From Planctomycetota bacterium (GTDB taxonomy: Bacteria; Planctomycetota; UBA1135; JACQFD01), in NCBI GenBank assembly GCA_016200225.1, contig JACQFD010000001.1:167115-231114 (forward strand): DNA of 64,000 nt, read 5' to 3'. The position numbers were made by a program, and so were the translations under genes. The notes below the pieces were generated by a model. The model did no database searches. It had not been told where the DNA came from and saw only the letters and a list, made by a program, of their open reading frames with translations. Below are positions 34,880 to 43,083 of the stretch, piece by piece (position 1 is the first letter of the stretch; every line of letters starts with the position of its first letter).

Positions 34880-35710
34880 CTATTCGACGGTCAGATTCAC
34901 CGTTTGGTCCGCGTCACTCATCGAGAATCTCGTCGGCTGCTTCGTCGAGAGTTTTCCCGCGCGAACGGTGACGGTCCAAGTTCCGCGATCGAGCATGGTC
35001 GCCGCTTCGTCGATGGGACTTATATGAAAACTCTCGCTCCGGTGCGAGGAGCCCCAGAGGAGGCCGCTTTTTGAATATTCAGCCACGAAATCGTTGACGC
35101 GGTTTCCGTTCTTGTCCTGAACGTTTAATATTACACATGGAACCGGTTCCAATTCCGTATTCAATTCCATCGCGCCTTCGAATCTTACATATTTCGGAAT
35201 GGTCCGGTAGCGCCTCTTTGAAAAAGTAATATCCACGTTATTATACGATTCCGGCACTTCGATTGTATACTTTCCATCCGCGTCGGTGAGCGCCGATTGT
35301 TTATCGCTCTTGCGCGAACTCGTATTCGCGCTCCGGATGATCACCGCGCCGCCGTGCCGCGATTCCTCCGTGATTTCGGGCGTCCACCCGACGCGCACCG
35401 CCGCTCCGGCAATGGGTTTTCCCGAATCCGCGTCGGTCACGCGCCCCGTCAGCGTCCCGTTTTTGTAAACACCCATTTTCTGTGGCTTCGGCGCCGGCGT
35501 ATCCTCGTCGTCATCGCCGTCGACATGGATTTGCGCGACCTTGGGACTGTTCTTCTTGGTCTTCGCCGCGTCGCCCGCCGTTTCGGGAACTTTCCAAAAC
35601 ACCGACGCAAGCCCGGCCGCGCCGGAGAAAGCTATAATTGCGAGGAGAACCCCAAGAAACAATAAGAGTGTATTTCGCTGCACGGGAATGTGGATGGGGC
35701 GGTTCGGCAT
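34880..35710 (-). CDS. Membrane-anchored protein with a carboxypeptidase-regulatory-like domain
   Basis: 276 residues from the ATG at 35710. An N-terminal anchor (NTLLLFLGVLLAIIAFSGA, about residues 11-29) precedes an acidic linker (DGDDDEDTPAPKP). A clear regulatory-like domain begins GTLTGRVTDADSGKPIAGAAVRV and ends SALTDADGKYTIEVPES. A second beta domain ends the protein. The upstream in-frame start at 35812 adds a Cys/Arg-rich tail without family support. It resembles the larger 755-residue protein at 17408-19675 in design, and no enzyme motif is visible. Confidence 0.72.
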   Translation of the reverse strand: MPNRPIHIPVQRNTLLLFLGVLLAIIAFSGAAGLASVFWKVPETAGDAAKTKKNSPKVAQIHVDGDDDEDTPAPKPQKMGVYKNGTLTGRVTDADSGKPIAGAAVRVGWTPEITEESRHGGAVIIRSANTSSRKSDKQSALTDADGKYTIEVPESYNNVDITFSKRRYRTIPKYVRFEGAMELNTELEPVPCVILNVQDKNGNRVNDFVAEYSKSGLLWGSSHRSESFHISPIDEAATMLDRGTWTVTVRAGKLSTKQPTRFSMSDADQTVNLTVE

Positions 35711-36306
35711 GCGCCCGGGTGAGAGGGTAATCGAGAGCCTGCGGCGGTGTCCACATACTCTCGACTCCTGTGATTTACATCTCCATGGCATTCGTCGAAC
35801 GAACCACGGCAAGAGACAAAAAACGGGACCGGTCCAATTTCGTTACTTTTCACGCGGAGACGCGGAGAGCCCGAACCGGCACGCAATACAATTGTTACGT
35901 TTCGGAGCCAGAATTCCACGCGGAGACGCGGAGAGAAGACTTGCACGCGGAGACGCGGAGAAGACCAAAACTTACAATTGTATTCTTGGTTTTCTCCGCG
36001 TTCTCTCTGGCCTCCGCGTCTCCGCGTGAACCTCTGGTTCCGAGCTGTTGCAATTGTCTTTGATGTCGGTCGCAATGTTCCGTTTGTCCACGTGAAGCTA
36101 TCTCACAATAAAACCACTGCTAGACGATCTCCGATGGATAAATAACATCAACTCCGACTTCAATTGCCAAGATTCCAAGCTGGATCCAGCGTTTGTGTTT
36201 TTCGCGACGTTCTGGTTTCAGTTTGTTCGACATGGGTTGGACGAGGGCAATTGTTGTTTGGGCGAACCCTCGACTTCATAAAGTATACTTGTACACCTGA
36301 AAACAA
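35711..36306. other. Long non-coding region with CGCGGAGACGCGGAG repeats
   Basis: About 600 bases with no credible gene. It separates the anchored-protein gene from the groEL terminator. Three direct copies and one inverted copy of a CACGCGGAGACGCGGAG unit lie between 35851 and 36028. Arg-rich open frames here are read through the repeats and are not genes. The part from 36076 to 36306 shows no repeat, RNA or open frame that I trust. Confidence 0.6.
35851..36028. repeat. CACGCGGAGACGCGGAG repeat cluster with an inverted arm
   Basis: Direct copies lie at 35851-35868, 35917-35934 and 35944-35961, and an inverted copy at 36012-36028. In addition, ACGCGGAGAAGACCAA (35953-35968) is matched, with one mismatch, by TTGGTTTTCTCCGCGT (35986-36001), so a long hairpin with a 17-base loop can form. 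From memory, this unit recurs in unrelated bacterial genomes and produces spurious Arg-rich proteins; that statement is recollection and needs a database check. Confidence 0.85.
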
Positions 36307-36308
36307 AC

Positions 36309-36336
36309 AGGGCGGCCAATGCCGCCCTATTTTTAT
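36309..36336. terminator. Factor-independent terminator of the groEL operon
   Basis: AGGGCGGC-CAAT-GCCGCCCT is a perfect 8-bp G/C stem with a four-base loop, ending 22-30 bases beyond the groEL stop. On the minus strand it is followed by GTTTGTTTT, and on the plus strand by ATTTTTATAA, so it could work in both directions. This is the clearest intrinsic terminator in the window. Confidence 0.82.
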
Positions 36337-36357
36337 AATCATTAACGAACTGTATCG

Positions 36358-37983
36358 TTAATATCCGCCGCCGCCCTGGCCTGCGCCCATGCCGGCGGTT
36401 TTTTCTTCTTTCGCTTCGCTGATGAGAGCGTCGGTGGTGAGGAGAAGCGTTGATACAGATGCCGCGTTTTGTAGCGCCGTTCGAACGACTTTCGTCGGGT
36501 CGATGACGCCGGAGGCGACAAGATCTTCATATTCGCCGGTCGCGGCGTTGAATCCGTAGTGTTCGACTTTACTGTTACGAACGTTCTGGATCACGATCGC
36601 GCCGTCTTCTCCGGCGTTCTCGGCGATCTGTCGAATCGGAGCTTCGAGCGCGCGGCGGATGATGCCGGCGCCGACGGCTTCGTCGCCTTCGAGTTTCAAC
36701 GCTTCAACTGTAGCAATGCAACGAACGAGCGCGACGCCGCCGCCCGGGAGAATGCCCTCTTCGACGGCCGCGCGCGTTGCGTGCAGCGCGTCTTCGACGC
36801 GGGCTTTCTTTTCTTTCATTTCGGCCTCGGTTGCCGCGCCGACTTTAACTTGCGCGACGCCGCCCGAAAGCTTCGCGAGGCGTTCTTGTAACTTTTCGCG
36901 ATCGTAATCGGAGGTCGTCCGGTCGAGTTCGGCTTTAATAGCATTCACGCGTCCGGAGATCGCCTCTTTCTTGCCCGAGCCGTTGATGATCGTCGTGTTT
37001 TCTTTATCAATCACGACTTTCTTCGCGCGGCCGAGTTCGTTTAATTGTAAATTCTCGAGACTGACGCCGAGATCCTCGAACACCGCGCTTCCGCCCGTGA
37101 GCGTCGCAATGTCCTCGAGCATCGCTTTGCGACGGTCGCCGAAACCGGGGGCCTTGACGGCCGCGCACGGGAACGTGCCGCGGAGTTTGTTAACAACCAG
37201 CGTCGCGAGAGCTTCGCCTTCGATGTCTTCCGCGATAATTAATAAAGGCTTGCCCGACTGCGCGACTTTTTCGAGAACCGGAATCATGTCCTTGACGGTC
37301 GCGATTTTCTTCTCGTTGACGAGAATATAACAATCCTCGAGCACGACCTGCATTTTTTCCGGATCTGTAATAAAGTGCGGCGATAGGTAACCTTTATCGA
37401 ATTGCATGCCGTCGACGACCGTGACTTCGGTCTTTAACGATTTGCCTTCGTCGACGGTGATGACGCCGTCTTTGCCGACTTTGTCCATCGCTTCCGCTAA
37501 CATTTCGCCGATTTCGGAATCGTTATTCGCCGCGATCGTGCCGACTTGCGCGATTTCCTTGTGGCCCTTCACGGGCTTGCTCATGGATTTTAACTTTTCC
37601 GTGACGGCGGCGACGGCTTTTTCGATGCCGCGCTTCAGACCGACGGGATTCGCGCCAGCTGTAACATTGCGCAGTCCCTCTTCAAAAATCGCTTCCGCGA
37701 GCACGGTCGCGGTCGTGGTGCCGTCGCCGGCCTGATCGGACGTCTTGGCGGCGACTTCTTTTACGAGTTGCGCGCCGAGGTTTTCATAACGATCTTCGAG
37801 TTCGATTTCCTTGGCGACGGTGACGCCGTCTTTTGTAACCGTGGGCGAACCGAACGACTTTTGAATGATAACATTTCGGCCCCGCGGTCCGAGAGTGACC
37901 TTGACGGCTCTCGCGAGCTTGCGGACGCCCGCGCGGATGTGTTCGCGCGCTTCCTGATCATACGATATGTTTTTTGCAGCCAT
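36358..37983 (-). CDS. groL: 60 kDa chaperonin GroEL
   Basis: ATP-driven folding chamber. The 541 residues align along their length: [20 protein letters not shown] near the N-terminus, [19 protein letters not shown], the ATP site [35 protein letters not shown], and [16 protein letters not shown]. The C-terminus is [11 protein letters not shown], not the GGM repeats of E. coli. The ATG follows an A-rich ACAATAAAACAACAAA leader without Shine-Dalgarno. It lies 87 bases after groES. A strong terminator follows. Confidence 0.97.
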   Translation of the reverse strand: MAAKNISYDQEAREHIRAGVRKLARAVKVTLGPRGRNVIIQKSFGSPTVTKDGVTVAKEIELEDRYENLGAQLVKEVAAKTSDQAGDGTTTATVLAEAIFEEGLRNVTAGANPVGLKRGIEKAVAAVTEKLKSMSKPVKGHKEIAQVGTIAANNDSEIGEMLAEAMDKVGKDGVITVDEGKSLKTEVTVVDGMQFDKGYLSPHFITDPEKMQVVLEDCYILVNEKKIATVKDMIPVLEKVAQSGKPLLIIAEDIEGEALATLVVNKLRGTFPCAAVKAPGFGDRRKAMLEDIATLTGGSAVFEDLGVSLENLQLNELGRAKKVVIDKENTTIINGSGKKEAISGRVNAIKAELDRTTSDYDREKLQERLAKLSGGVAQVKVGAATEAEMKEKKARVEDALHATRAAVEEGILPGGGVALVRCIATVEALKLEGDEAVGAGIIRRALEAPIRQIAENAGEDGAIVIQNVRNSKVEHYGFNAATGEYEDLVASGVIDPTKVVRTALQNAASVSTLLLTTDALISEAKEEKTAGMGAGQGGGGY

Positions 37984-38070
37984 TTTGTTGTTTTATTGTT
38001 GAAATTAATATTAAATTGTGGATTATTAAGTTGTAAATTCCGTGGATCGGTTGTTTTTGCGTTTCTTAAA

Positions 38071-38382
38071 TTATGCAAAAACGCCGATGATGTCGTCTTC
38101 GCTGAGAACGAGGAATTCCTCGCCGTCCCATTTGACTTCCGTTCCCGCGTACGAGGAGAAGAGGACGCGGTCGTCGACCTTGACGGTGAACGGCACGCGG
38201 CTTCCGTTCTCAAGCGCGCGGCCTTCGCCGATCGCGAGAACGATGCCTTCGCGGGGTTTTTCCTTCGCCGTGTCCGGCAGCACGATGCCGCCCTTCGTTT
38301 TTTCCTCGGCTTCGACGCGCTTGATAAGAATGCGATCGCCGAGCGGCTTTAGTTTAATGTCCGATTTGGTTTTGGTGGCCAT
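38071..38382 (-). CDS. groES: 10 kDa co-chaperonin GroES
   Basis: Forms the heptameric lid of GroEL. The 103 residues contain [22 protein letters not shown], the mobile loop [20 protein letters not shown] and a typical C-terminus [19 protein letters not shown]. The N-terminus (MATKTKSDI) is short and polar. The usual groES-groEL order is kept on the minus strand. I looked for a CIRCE inverted repeat upstream (38383-38536) and found none, so HrcA control is not evident. Confidence 0.96.
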   Translation of the reverse strand: MATKTKSDIKLKPLGDRILIKRVEAEEKTKGGIVLPDTAKEKPREGIVLAIGEGRALENGSRVPFTVKVDDRVLFSSYAGTEVKWDGEEFLVLSEDDIIGVFA

Positions 38383-38536
38383 GCTGGTCAGTCTCGAAGA
38401 TATTAAATGTTGGAGGAACTATGAGAAAAGGAGATTGCTGGCAACGTACTCGTGAACTCTTCGGCGGTCCGCCCGGAGTTCGCCGGCACATTGTCAATAA
38501 TGGAGATCGGTAGTTTCATGTTCGCGATTCGCCGGA

Positions 38537-38926
38537 TTAGTTATTTCGCGTCGGCGAACATTGTTGTAAAACCGACGCGACCGTCGCGCGCAGCACGTTT
38601 GGAGACACGGGTTTTCTTAAACATTCCGTGAATCCCGCGAGACGGGCCTGCGCGTGCAGCGTTTTTTCGAGTTCGGCGGACAGCAGAATGCTCGTCGTCA
38701 CGCTTTTTGTAGCAAGCAGTTCGCGGACGACATCGATCCCCGTCATGTCGCCCATGCGATAATCGAGAATTGCGCAATGGAAGAACTGTGATCGCGCGAA
38801 CTCAATCGCCTCGCCGCCGCTGCCGGCCGTTGTGATCCAATATCCCTGCGACTCCAGTGCGAGGTGGAGCGATTCGCGTAGGCCGGCGTCATCGTCGGCG
38901 ACGAGCAGGTGAAATGGAGGCGACAT
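38537..38926 (-). CDS. Single-domain response regulator
   Basis: 129 residues from the ATG at 38926 form one receiver domain: the acidic pair in LLVADDDAGLRESL, the phospho-acceptor aspartate in CAILDYRMGDMTGIDVV, and the conserved lysine in ECLRKPVSPNVL. The usual Thr/Ser position reads SILLSAE. No output domain follows, so it should work by protein-protein contact, like CheY or Spo0F types. No kinase gene is adjacent; the hybrid kinase-like protein is 11 kb away. An in-frame upstream extension to 39058 is Cys/Arg-rich and is not used. Confidence 0.85.
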   Translation of the reverse strand: MSPPFHLLVADDDAGLRESLHLALESQGYWITTAGSGGEAIEFARSQFFHCAILDYRMGDMTGIDVVRELLATKSVTTSILLSAELEKTLHAQARLAGFTECLRKPVSPNVLRATVASVLQQCSPTRNN

Positions 38927-39102
38927 GTCGACGGCCTTCGAAGTCAAAGTGCGTGCCGCATGGAGTAGGTCCCTGAATTCGCCGTAACATGCCAAGAATA
39001 GAGGGTTAAGCGACAGATTCGTGTGCCTGTCAGGCTGGCAGCAGGCCGTCGCGGGCAACCCTTCGGGCGCCTTTTCGGCAGTGTGAATCCGCGAACGAAA
39101 CG

Positions 39103-39711
39103 CTACTCGTCGTCGTCGTCGCCGAAGTCGAAGTCTTCGTCGTCTTCGAAGTCTTCGTCGTCGTCATCGAAATCGTCGAGGAAATCGTCGTCGTCTTCCT
39201 CTTCCTCCTCCTCTTCCTCCTCTTCGACATCGTCGTCGTCCTCTTCTTCTTCGACTTCCTCTTCCTCCTCTTCTACTTCGGCGACCTCCTCTTCTTCGAT
39301 CGCCGCCTCATCGAGTTCCTCGACTTCGTCTTCAACGGCATCGTCTTCGACGTCATCGTCGTCATCATCATCCACGTCGTCGTCGTCGGGCTCGGGCACC
39401 GACGGGACTACTTCGTCGCCTCCTCCTCCGCCGCCGGCATTGCCGGCTCCCGACTTGCCTGCTCCGGGTTTACCGCCGCCTGCCGGAGGAGGAGGCGGCG
39501 CGCCACCGTTCACGCTTCCGCGCGAACCCTTTGCTCCGCCGGAACCTGCGCCGCCTTTGCGCGCCGCTCCGAGGACGACGGTCGATTGCACCGTTGCATC
39601 GACGAAAGCGAGGCGCGGATCCGTATCGAATGTTAATAATGAAACCGCCGCGGGCCCGGCGGATACGTGGTTATTCTTTGCGTTCTGCATGCTCGGCGAC
39701 GGAGATTTCAT
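39103..39711 (-). CDS. Extremely acidic low-complexity protein, function unknown
   Basis: 202 residues. The N-terminal 55 are ordinary (SLLTFDTDPRLAFVDATVQS). A Gly/Pro/Ala-rich linker follows, and the last ~95 residues are nearly all Asp and Glu with a few Phe and Val, ending FDFGDDDDE. The opposite strand is also open, as a Ser-rich frame (39023-39835). I prefer the minus strand because Leu-Leu-Thr is written TTA TTA ACA, the genome's own pattern, and Phe is consistently TTC. Such acidic tails occur in histone-binding or nucleic-acid-mimic proteins, but no family is recognised. It could still be a chance frame in a repeat. Confidence 0.5.
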   Translation of the reverse strand: MKSPSPSMQNAKNNHVSAGPAAVSLLTFDTDPRLAFVDATVQSTVVLGAARKGGAGSGGAKGSRGSVNGGAPPPPPAGGGKPGAGKSGAGNAGGGGGGDEVVPSVPEPDDDDVDDDDDDDVEDDAVEDEVEELDEAAIEEEEVAEVEEEEEEVEEEEDDDDVEEEEEEEEEEDDDDFLDDFDDDDEDFEDDEDFDFGDDDDE

Positions 39712-40061
39712 GGATACAAATAAGTGTGGAAATTTCGGTTTTCAGCGGGCGCTATTGTTAGCGAAGGCCGCCGCGCTGCGATCGTTCGTATGTCGAGGCG
39801 CTTTGTTTCATAACAACGCGCGAATCCAACGATGAATTTACTGTGTATTCCATTGGCACGAATTTTCGACCGGAATTTGTAGCGAAACGGTGCATCAAAA
39901 AAACCGGTTTGAGTCGAAAGGAATGTTGCAAGGGCCTGAAAAGGGCGCGTTGTGTATGCCGCAGGGGAGTTCAATGTCAAGGAGGCGCGGAAACCCGCAA
40001 CCCGGCCGATGGTATCGGTGGTTGCGGTACCCCCCTGTTGGCCGATAGAAACTCGTCATCC
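39712..40061. other. Divergent intergenic region, no clear feature
   Basis: 350 bases between the acidic-protein gene (minus) and the flippase/methyltransferase fusion (plus). A frame in phase with the fusion is open from 39843, but its 73 codons are Cys/Arg-rich and unlike a membrane or soluble leader. The stretch presumably holds promoters for both directions; I cannot point to one. Confidence 0.4.
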
Positions 40062-41696
40062 ATGCCAAGTCGGCACCGGGCCACTGTCACCGCGGGATTG
40101 CTGTTGCTTGGCATCGCAATTTCCGCGGCTTGGCTTTGGTCAACCGGAGGATTCGAGTCGCTGGAGGGATTGGCGCGCATCAAAGTCGTGTATTGGGCGC
40201 CGCTGATCGCGATCACATCGTTTCACTTGGCGATTCGATTCGTGCGTTGGCAATTCCTCCTGCGATGCGCGTCCGTGCGCATTCCGACGCGCCCGAGCTT
40301 GATTACTTATCTCGCTTCGCTCGTTGGCGCGGCGACGCCCGCCTATCTCGGCGAAGCGCTTCGTTGCGTATTCATTAAGAGAAACCACGGCGTCCGCGTG
40401 GGCGTCACGCTTCCGATTCTCATTCTCGAACGTTGTCTCGACGTCCTCGCGCTCGCGGCGGTTGGAATCGCGTGCGCGTCGACACTTGCGCAGGCGGGAA
40501 TTCTGCTCGCGGCGGCAGCGCTCGCGGCGACGCTCGGTTTCGGACTTCTGCGCGGCGGCCGATATGGAATACTACCTTTAACGCACGAAATTCCGGTGCC
40601 GAATATGAAGGTTCTGGCGCCGGCATTTATATTATCATTGCTCGCGTGGGGCAGCGCCGCCGCGGCGCCCATGTTCGCGGCGCGGGCGCTCGGCCGCGAA
40701 TTGGATATTTACAATAGCGCGCGCGTTTTTTCGCATTCGACGCTGCTCGGCGGCGTGATGCTCATGCCCGCGGGACTCGGCGTGACCGGCTCCGCGGCGA
40801 TGTTACAAATGAAGAGCCTCGGATTCACGACCGCCGACGCGCTTCCGATCGTCGCATTGTTTCGTTTGACGACGACCGGTTTCGCGCTGGCCGCGGGCGT
40901 CGCGTTTCTGTGTATTGCGCTTTGGATGCGTCGAACGCGGCCGCGCGCGGCGGCGGCCGAACACTTCGACGAAATCGCCGCGGATTATGAACATCAATAC
41001 GCGCCGCACATCTGGCGTCTGCTCGTCGAGAGAAAAGTAAATTTAATCGTAGAATCGCTCGGCGATATTAATAAAACCGGAGGGCTCGGCCTCGATTTCG
41101 GATGCGGACTCGGACAACAATTGTTAGCGATGCGCGAAAACGGATTTCGCGTCGTGGGCATCGACCCGTCGTTTCATTTGTTAAGAAACGCGCGGCAAAA
41201 CGGCGTGCCCGTCGTCGCGGGCGACGGTCTCGCGCTCCCCTTCGCGGACGACACGTTCGATTTTGTCTATACGATCGGCGTTTTGCATCATTTGGCCGGC
41301 GAGAAAGAACAGGACGCGGCGATTCTCGAAATCCGCCGCGTGCTCAAGCCCGGCGGCCGGTTCATCGTACAGGAAACGAATACTCGCAATCCGATATTTG
41401 TATTTTACATGGGATACATTTTCCCAATTGTAAAATCCATCGACGAGGGCGTCGAACACTGGGTGCACCCCGCGCGCTTCGCCTCCGCCCCCGGCCTCGA
41501 ACTGGTCGAAACCCGATTTTTCACATTTCTGCCCGACACGTTGCCGCGGTTTCTATTAGGAACAATGCTCCGCATCGAGCGGATGCTCGAACGCAGCCGC
41601 CTCAAGCCCTATGCTGTGCACTATATGGCGGTTCTCAAGAAGACGGCCTTCAGGCGCTCCGATCGCGTCGACGATCGCGCCGGAGGAACGGCATGA
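40062..41696 (+). CDS. Fusion of LPG-synthase/flippase-like membrane domain and SAM methyltransferase
   Basis: 544 residues from the ATG at 40062. Residues 1-300 form an eight-helix membrane domain of the lysylphosphatidylglycerol-synthase TM/YbhN kind (LAIRFVRWQFLLRCASVRIP; YLASLVGAATPAYLGEALRCV; MLMPAGLGVTGSAAML), a family linked to lipid or polyprenyl transport. Residues ~310-544 are a class I methyltransferase (HFDEIAADYEHQYAPHIW; LDFGCGLGQQLLAMRENG; LPFADDTFDFVYTIGVLHHL; RRVLKPGGRF). No frameshift separates them. The stop overlaps the pssA start as ATGA, so it is probably translated with a phospholipid enzyme. A lipid-linked substrate for the methyltransferase is an inference. Confidence 0.82.
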   Translation: MPSRHRATVTAGLLLLGIAISAAWLWSTGGFESLEGLARIKVVYWAPLIAITSFHLAIRFVRWQFLLRCASVRIPTRPSLITYLASLVGAATPAYLGEALRCVFIKRNHGVRVGVTLPILILERCLDVLALAAVGIACASTLAQAGILLAAAALAATLGFGLLRGGRYGILPLTHEIPVPNMKVLAPAFILSLLAWGSAAAAPMFAARALGRELDIYNSARVFSHSTLLGGVMLMPAGLGVTGSAAMLQMKSLGFTTADALPIVALFRLTTTGFALAAGVAFLCIALWMRRTRPRAAAAEHFDEIAADYEHQYAPHIWRLLVERKVNLIVESLGDINKTGGLGLDFGCGLGQQLLAMRENGFRVVGIDPSFHLLRNARQNGVPVVAGDGLALPFADDTFDFVYTIGVLHHLAGEKEQDAAILEIRRVLKPGGRFIVQETNTRNPIFVFYMGYIFPIVKSIDEGVEHWVHPARFASAPGLELVETRFFTFLPDTLPRFLLGTMLRIERMLERSRLKPYAVHYMAVLKKTAFRRSDRVDDRAGGTA

Positions 41697-42532
41697 AAAA
41701 GGTCTGGGTGCTGCCGACGCTTTTAACATTAGCGAACGGATTCTTTGGATTCCTTGCGCTCGCGAAATGTCTCGACGCGTCGCGGCTCGGCGCCGCGAGC
41801 CCCGAGTTCGGCGGCAAACTCGAATACGCGTCGATTTGTGTATTACTCGCGATGCTTTGCGATTGTCTCGACGGCTGGGTCGCGCGCCGGTTGAATTCCT
41901 CGACCGATTTCGGCGGCCAGCTCGACTCGCTCTGCGACGCCGTATCCTTTGGCATCGTGCCTGGAGTTATATTTAAGACTTTCATGGAGAGCGGAAGCGT
42001 CGCGCCGTCGACGATGTTATCCCGATACTGGCTCGCCGCCGGCGGATGTTACGCATGTTGCGCATTACTAAGACTCGCGAGATTTAATGTCGAAAACTCG
42101 CTCGGGCGCGAGGATCACAAGGCGTTTCGCGGGTTGCCGAGCCCCGGCGCGGCGTTCGTCGTCGTCGCGGCCGTTCTTTTTTATTATGATGAACGGCTCG
42201 ATCAAACCGATACATTTCTTACGCATCTGCCGTGGCTGCGCGACTTCGCGATCGTCGTGAGATCGTCGGTCGTCGTGATCATGCCATTCTTAATGTTCGG
42301 ACTCGGCGCGGCGATGGTTTCGCGACTTGCGTATCCGCATTTCGGCTCTCAACTTTTTTCGAAGAAATTTACAGTTGGCCGGATCGCGCGCGGCGTCGTC
42401 GTGCTTGCGCTCGCGGCGCTCGAACCCCGGCTCGTGTTTTTTCTCGCAAGTCTGCTTTTCGGTTTTTACGGGCCGGTCTACACCGTGATCAAGCGCATTC
42501 GCGGGCGGATTCCGCGGCCCCGGCAAAATTAG
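41693..42532 (+). CDS. pssA: CDP-diacylglycerol--serine O-phosphatidyltransferase
   Basis: Makes phosphatidylserine, the precursor of phosphatidylethanolamine. From the ATG at 41693, after GGAGGAACGGC (a good Shine-Dalgarno), it has 279 residues. The CDP-alcohol phosphotransferase motif is DCLDGWVARR...DFGGQLDSLCD, complete with its four aspartates (about residues 58-85). Six to eight helices follow. The frame is open far upstream (from 41102), but that part is antisense-like and overlaps the methyltransferase. It is coupled to the upstream fusion by a 4-base overlap. Confidence 0.9.
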   Translation: MKKVWVLPTLLTLANGFFGFLALAKCLDASRLGAASPEFGGKLEYASICVLLAMLCDCLDGWVARRLNSSTDFGGQLDSLCDAVSFGIVPGVIFKTFMESGSVAPSTMLSRYWLAAGGCYACCALLRLARFNVENSLGREDHKAFRGLPSPGAAFVVVAAVLFYYDERLDQTDTFLTHLPWLRDFAIVVRSSVVVIMPFLMFGLGAAMVSRLAYPHFGSQLFSKKFTVGRIARGVVVLALAALEPRLVFFLASLLFGFYGPVYTVIKRIRGRIPRPRQN

Positions 42533-42553
42533 TTAATATCATAATCGAATGCC

Positions 42554-43051
42554 ATGGCCAGAATGTACATTGCACTCGGCGCGAACCTCGGCGAGCGGGC
42601 CGCGAATCTTTACAACGGCGTCGGCGGCTGCGCGGAACACGGCCTGCGATTGATAAAGCTCGCGCCCATTTACGAATCGACGCCCGTCGGCGGTCCGCCC
42701 GGCCAGCCAAGTTACTACAATTCGGTCGCCGAATTCGAATCGAGCCTCGACCCGGTCGTGATTTTGCGAATATTACAAAAAATCGAGGAGCGTTTCGGCC
42801 GCGTGCGAACCGAGACGAACGGCCCGCGTACGCTCGATCTCGATTTGTTAGTTTACGGATCTCTCGCGATGCGCGTGTCCGACCTCGTGCTGCCGCATCC
42901 GCGCCTCCACGAGCGATTATTCGTACTGGCTCCATTCGCCGACATCGCCGCCGAATTGATCATTCCGGGAATCGGCAAGAACGTCCGGCTGCTCCGCGAC
43001 GAACGCGCGGCGCTCGAACCGCCGGATTCGGTCCGCCGCGTCGCGATTTGA
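42554..43051 (+). CDS. folK: 2-amino-4-hydroxy-6-hydroxymethyldihydropteridine pyrophosphokinase
   Basis: Transfers pyrophosphate from ATP to hydroxymethyl-dihydropterin in folate synthesis. The 165 residues show MYIALGANLGERAANL, YESTPVGGPPGQPSYYNSV, the signature NGPRTLDLDLLVYG and LPHPRLHERLFVLAPFADI. The start could be the ATG at 42554 or the one at 42563 (MYIALG). It sits with panC, ispE and the shikimate genes; folE lies about 10 kb downstream. Confidence 0.95.
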   Translation: MARMYIALGANLGERAANLYNGVGGCAEHGLRLIKLAPIYESTPVGGPPGQPSYYNSVAEFESSLDPVVILRILQKIEERFGRVRTETNGPRTLDLDLLVYGSLAMRVSDLVLPHPRLHERLFVLAPFADIAAELIIPGIGKNVRLLRDERAALEPPDSVRRVAI

Positions 43052-43083
43052 TATAATTTATTATAATAAAAAATAACAAAAAA

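Noticed and set aside
35541..36075. Open frames on both strands (about 162 and 147 codons) rich in Arg, with RLRV- and HAETRR-type repeats
   Set aside because: They are read through the CACGCGGAGACGCGGAG repeats and have no Shine-Dalgarno or family; they are artefacts of the repeat.
38383..38536. CIRCE operator upstream of groES
   Set aside because: No TTAGCACTC/GAGTGCTAA inverted repeat is present.
39023..39835. Ser-rich open frame on the plus strand
   Set aside because: It mirrors the acidic minus-strand protein; codon pattern and lack of a natural N-terminus favour the other strand.
41102..41692. Upstream extension in the pssA frame
   Set aside because: It overlaps the methyltransferase domain in another frame and is Arg-rich; the ATG at 41693 has a good Shine-Dalgarno and starts the membrane domain.
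42232..43056. 274-codon plus-strand frame over pssA and folK
   Set aside because: It lies out of frame with two well-supported genes and has an Arg/Ala-rich composition.
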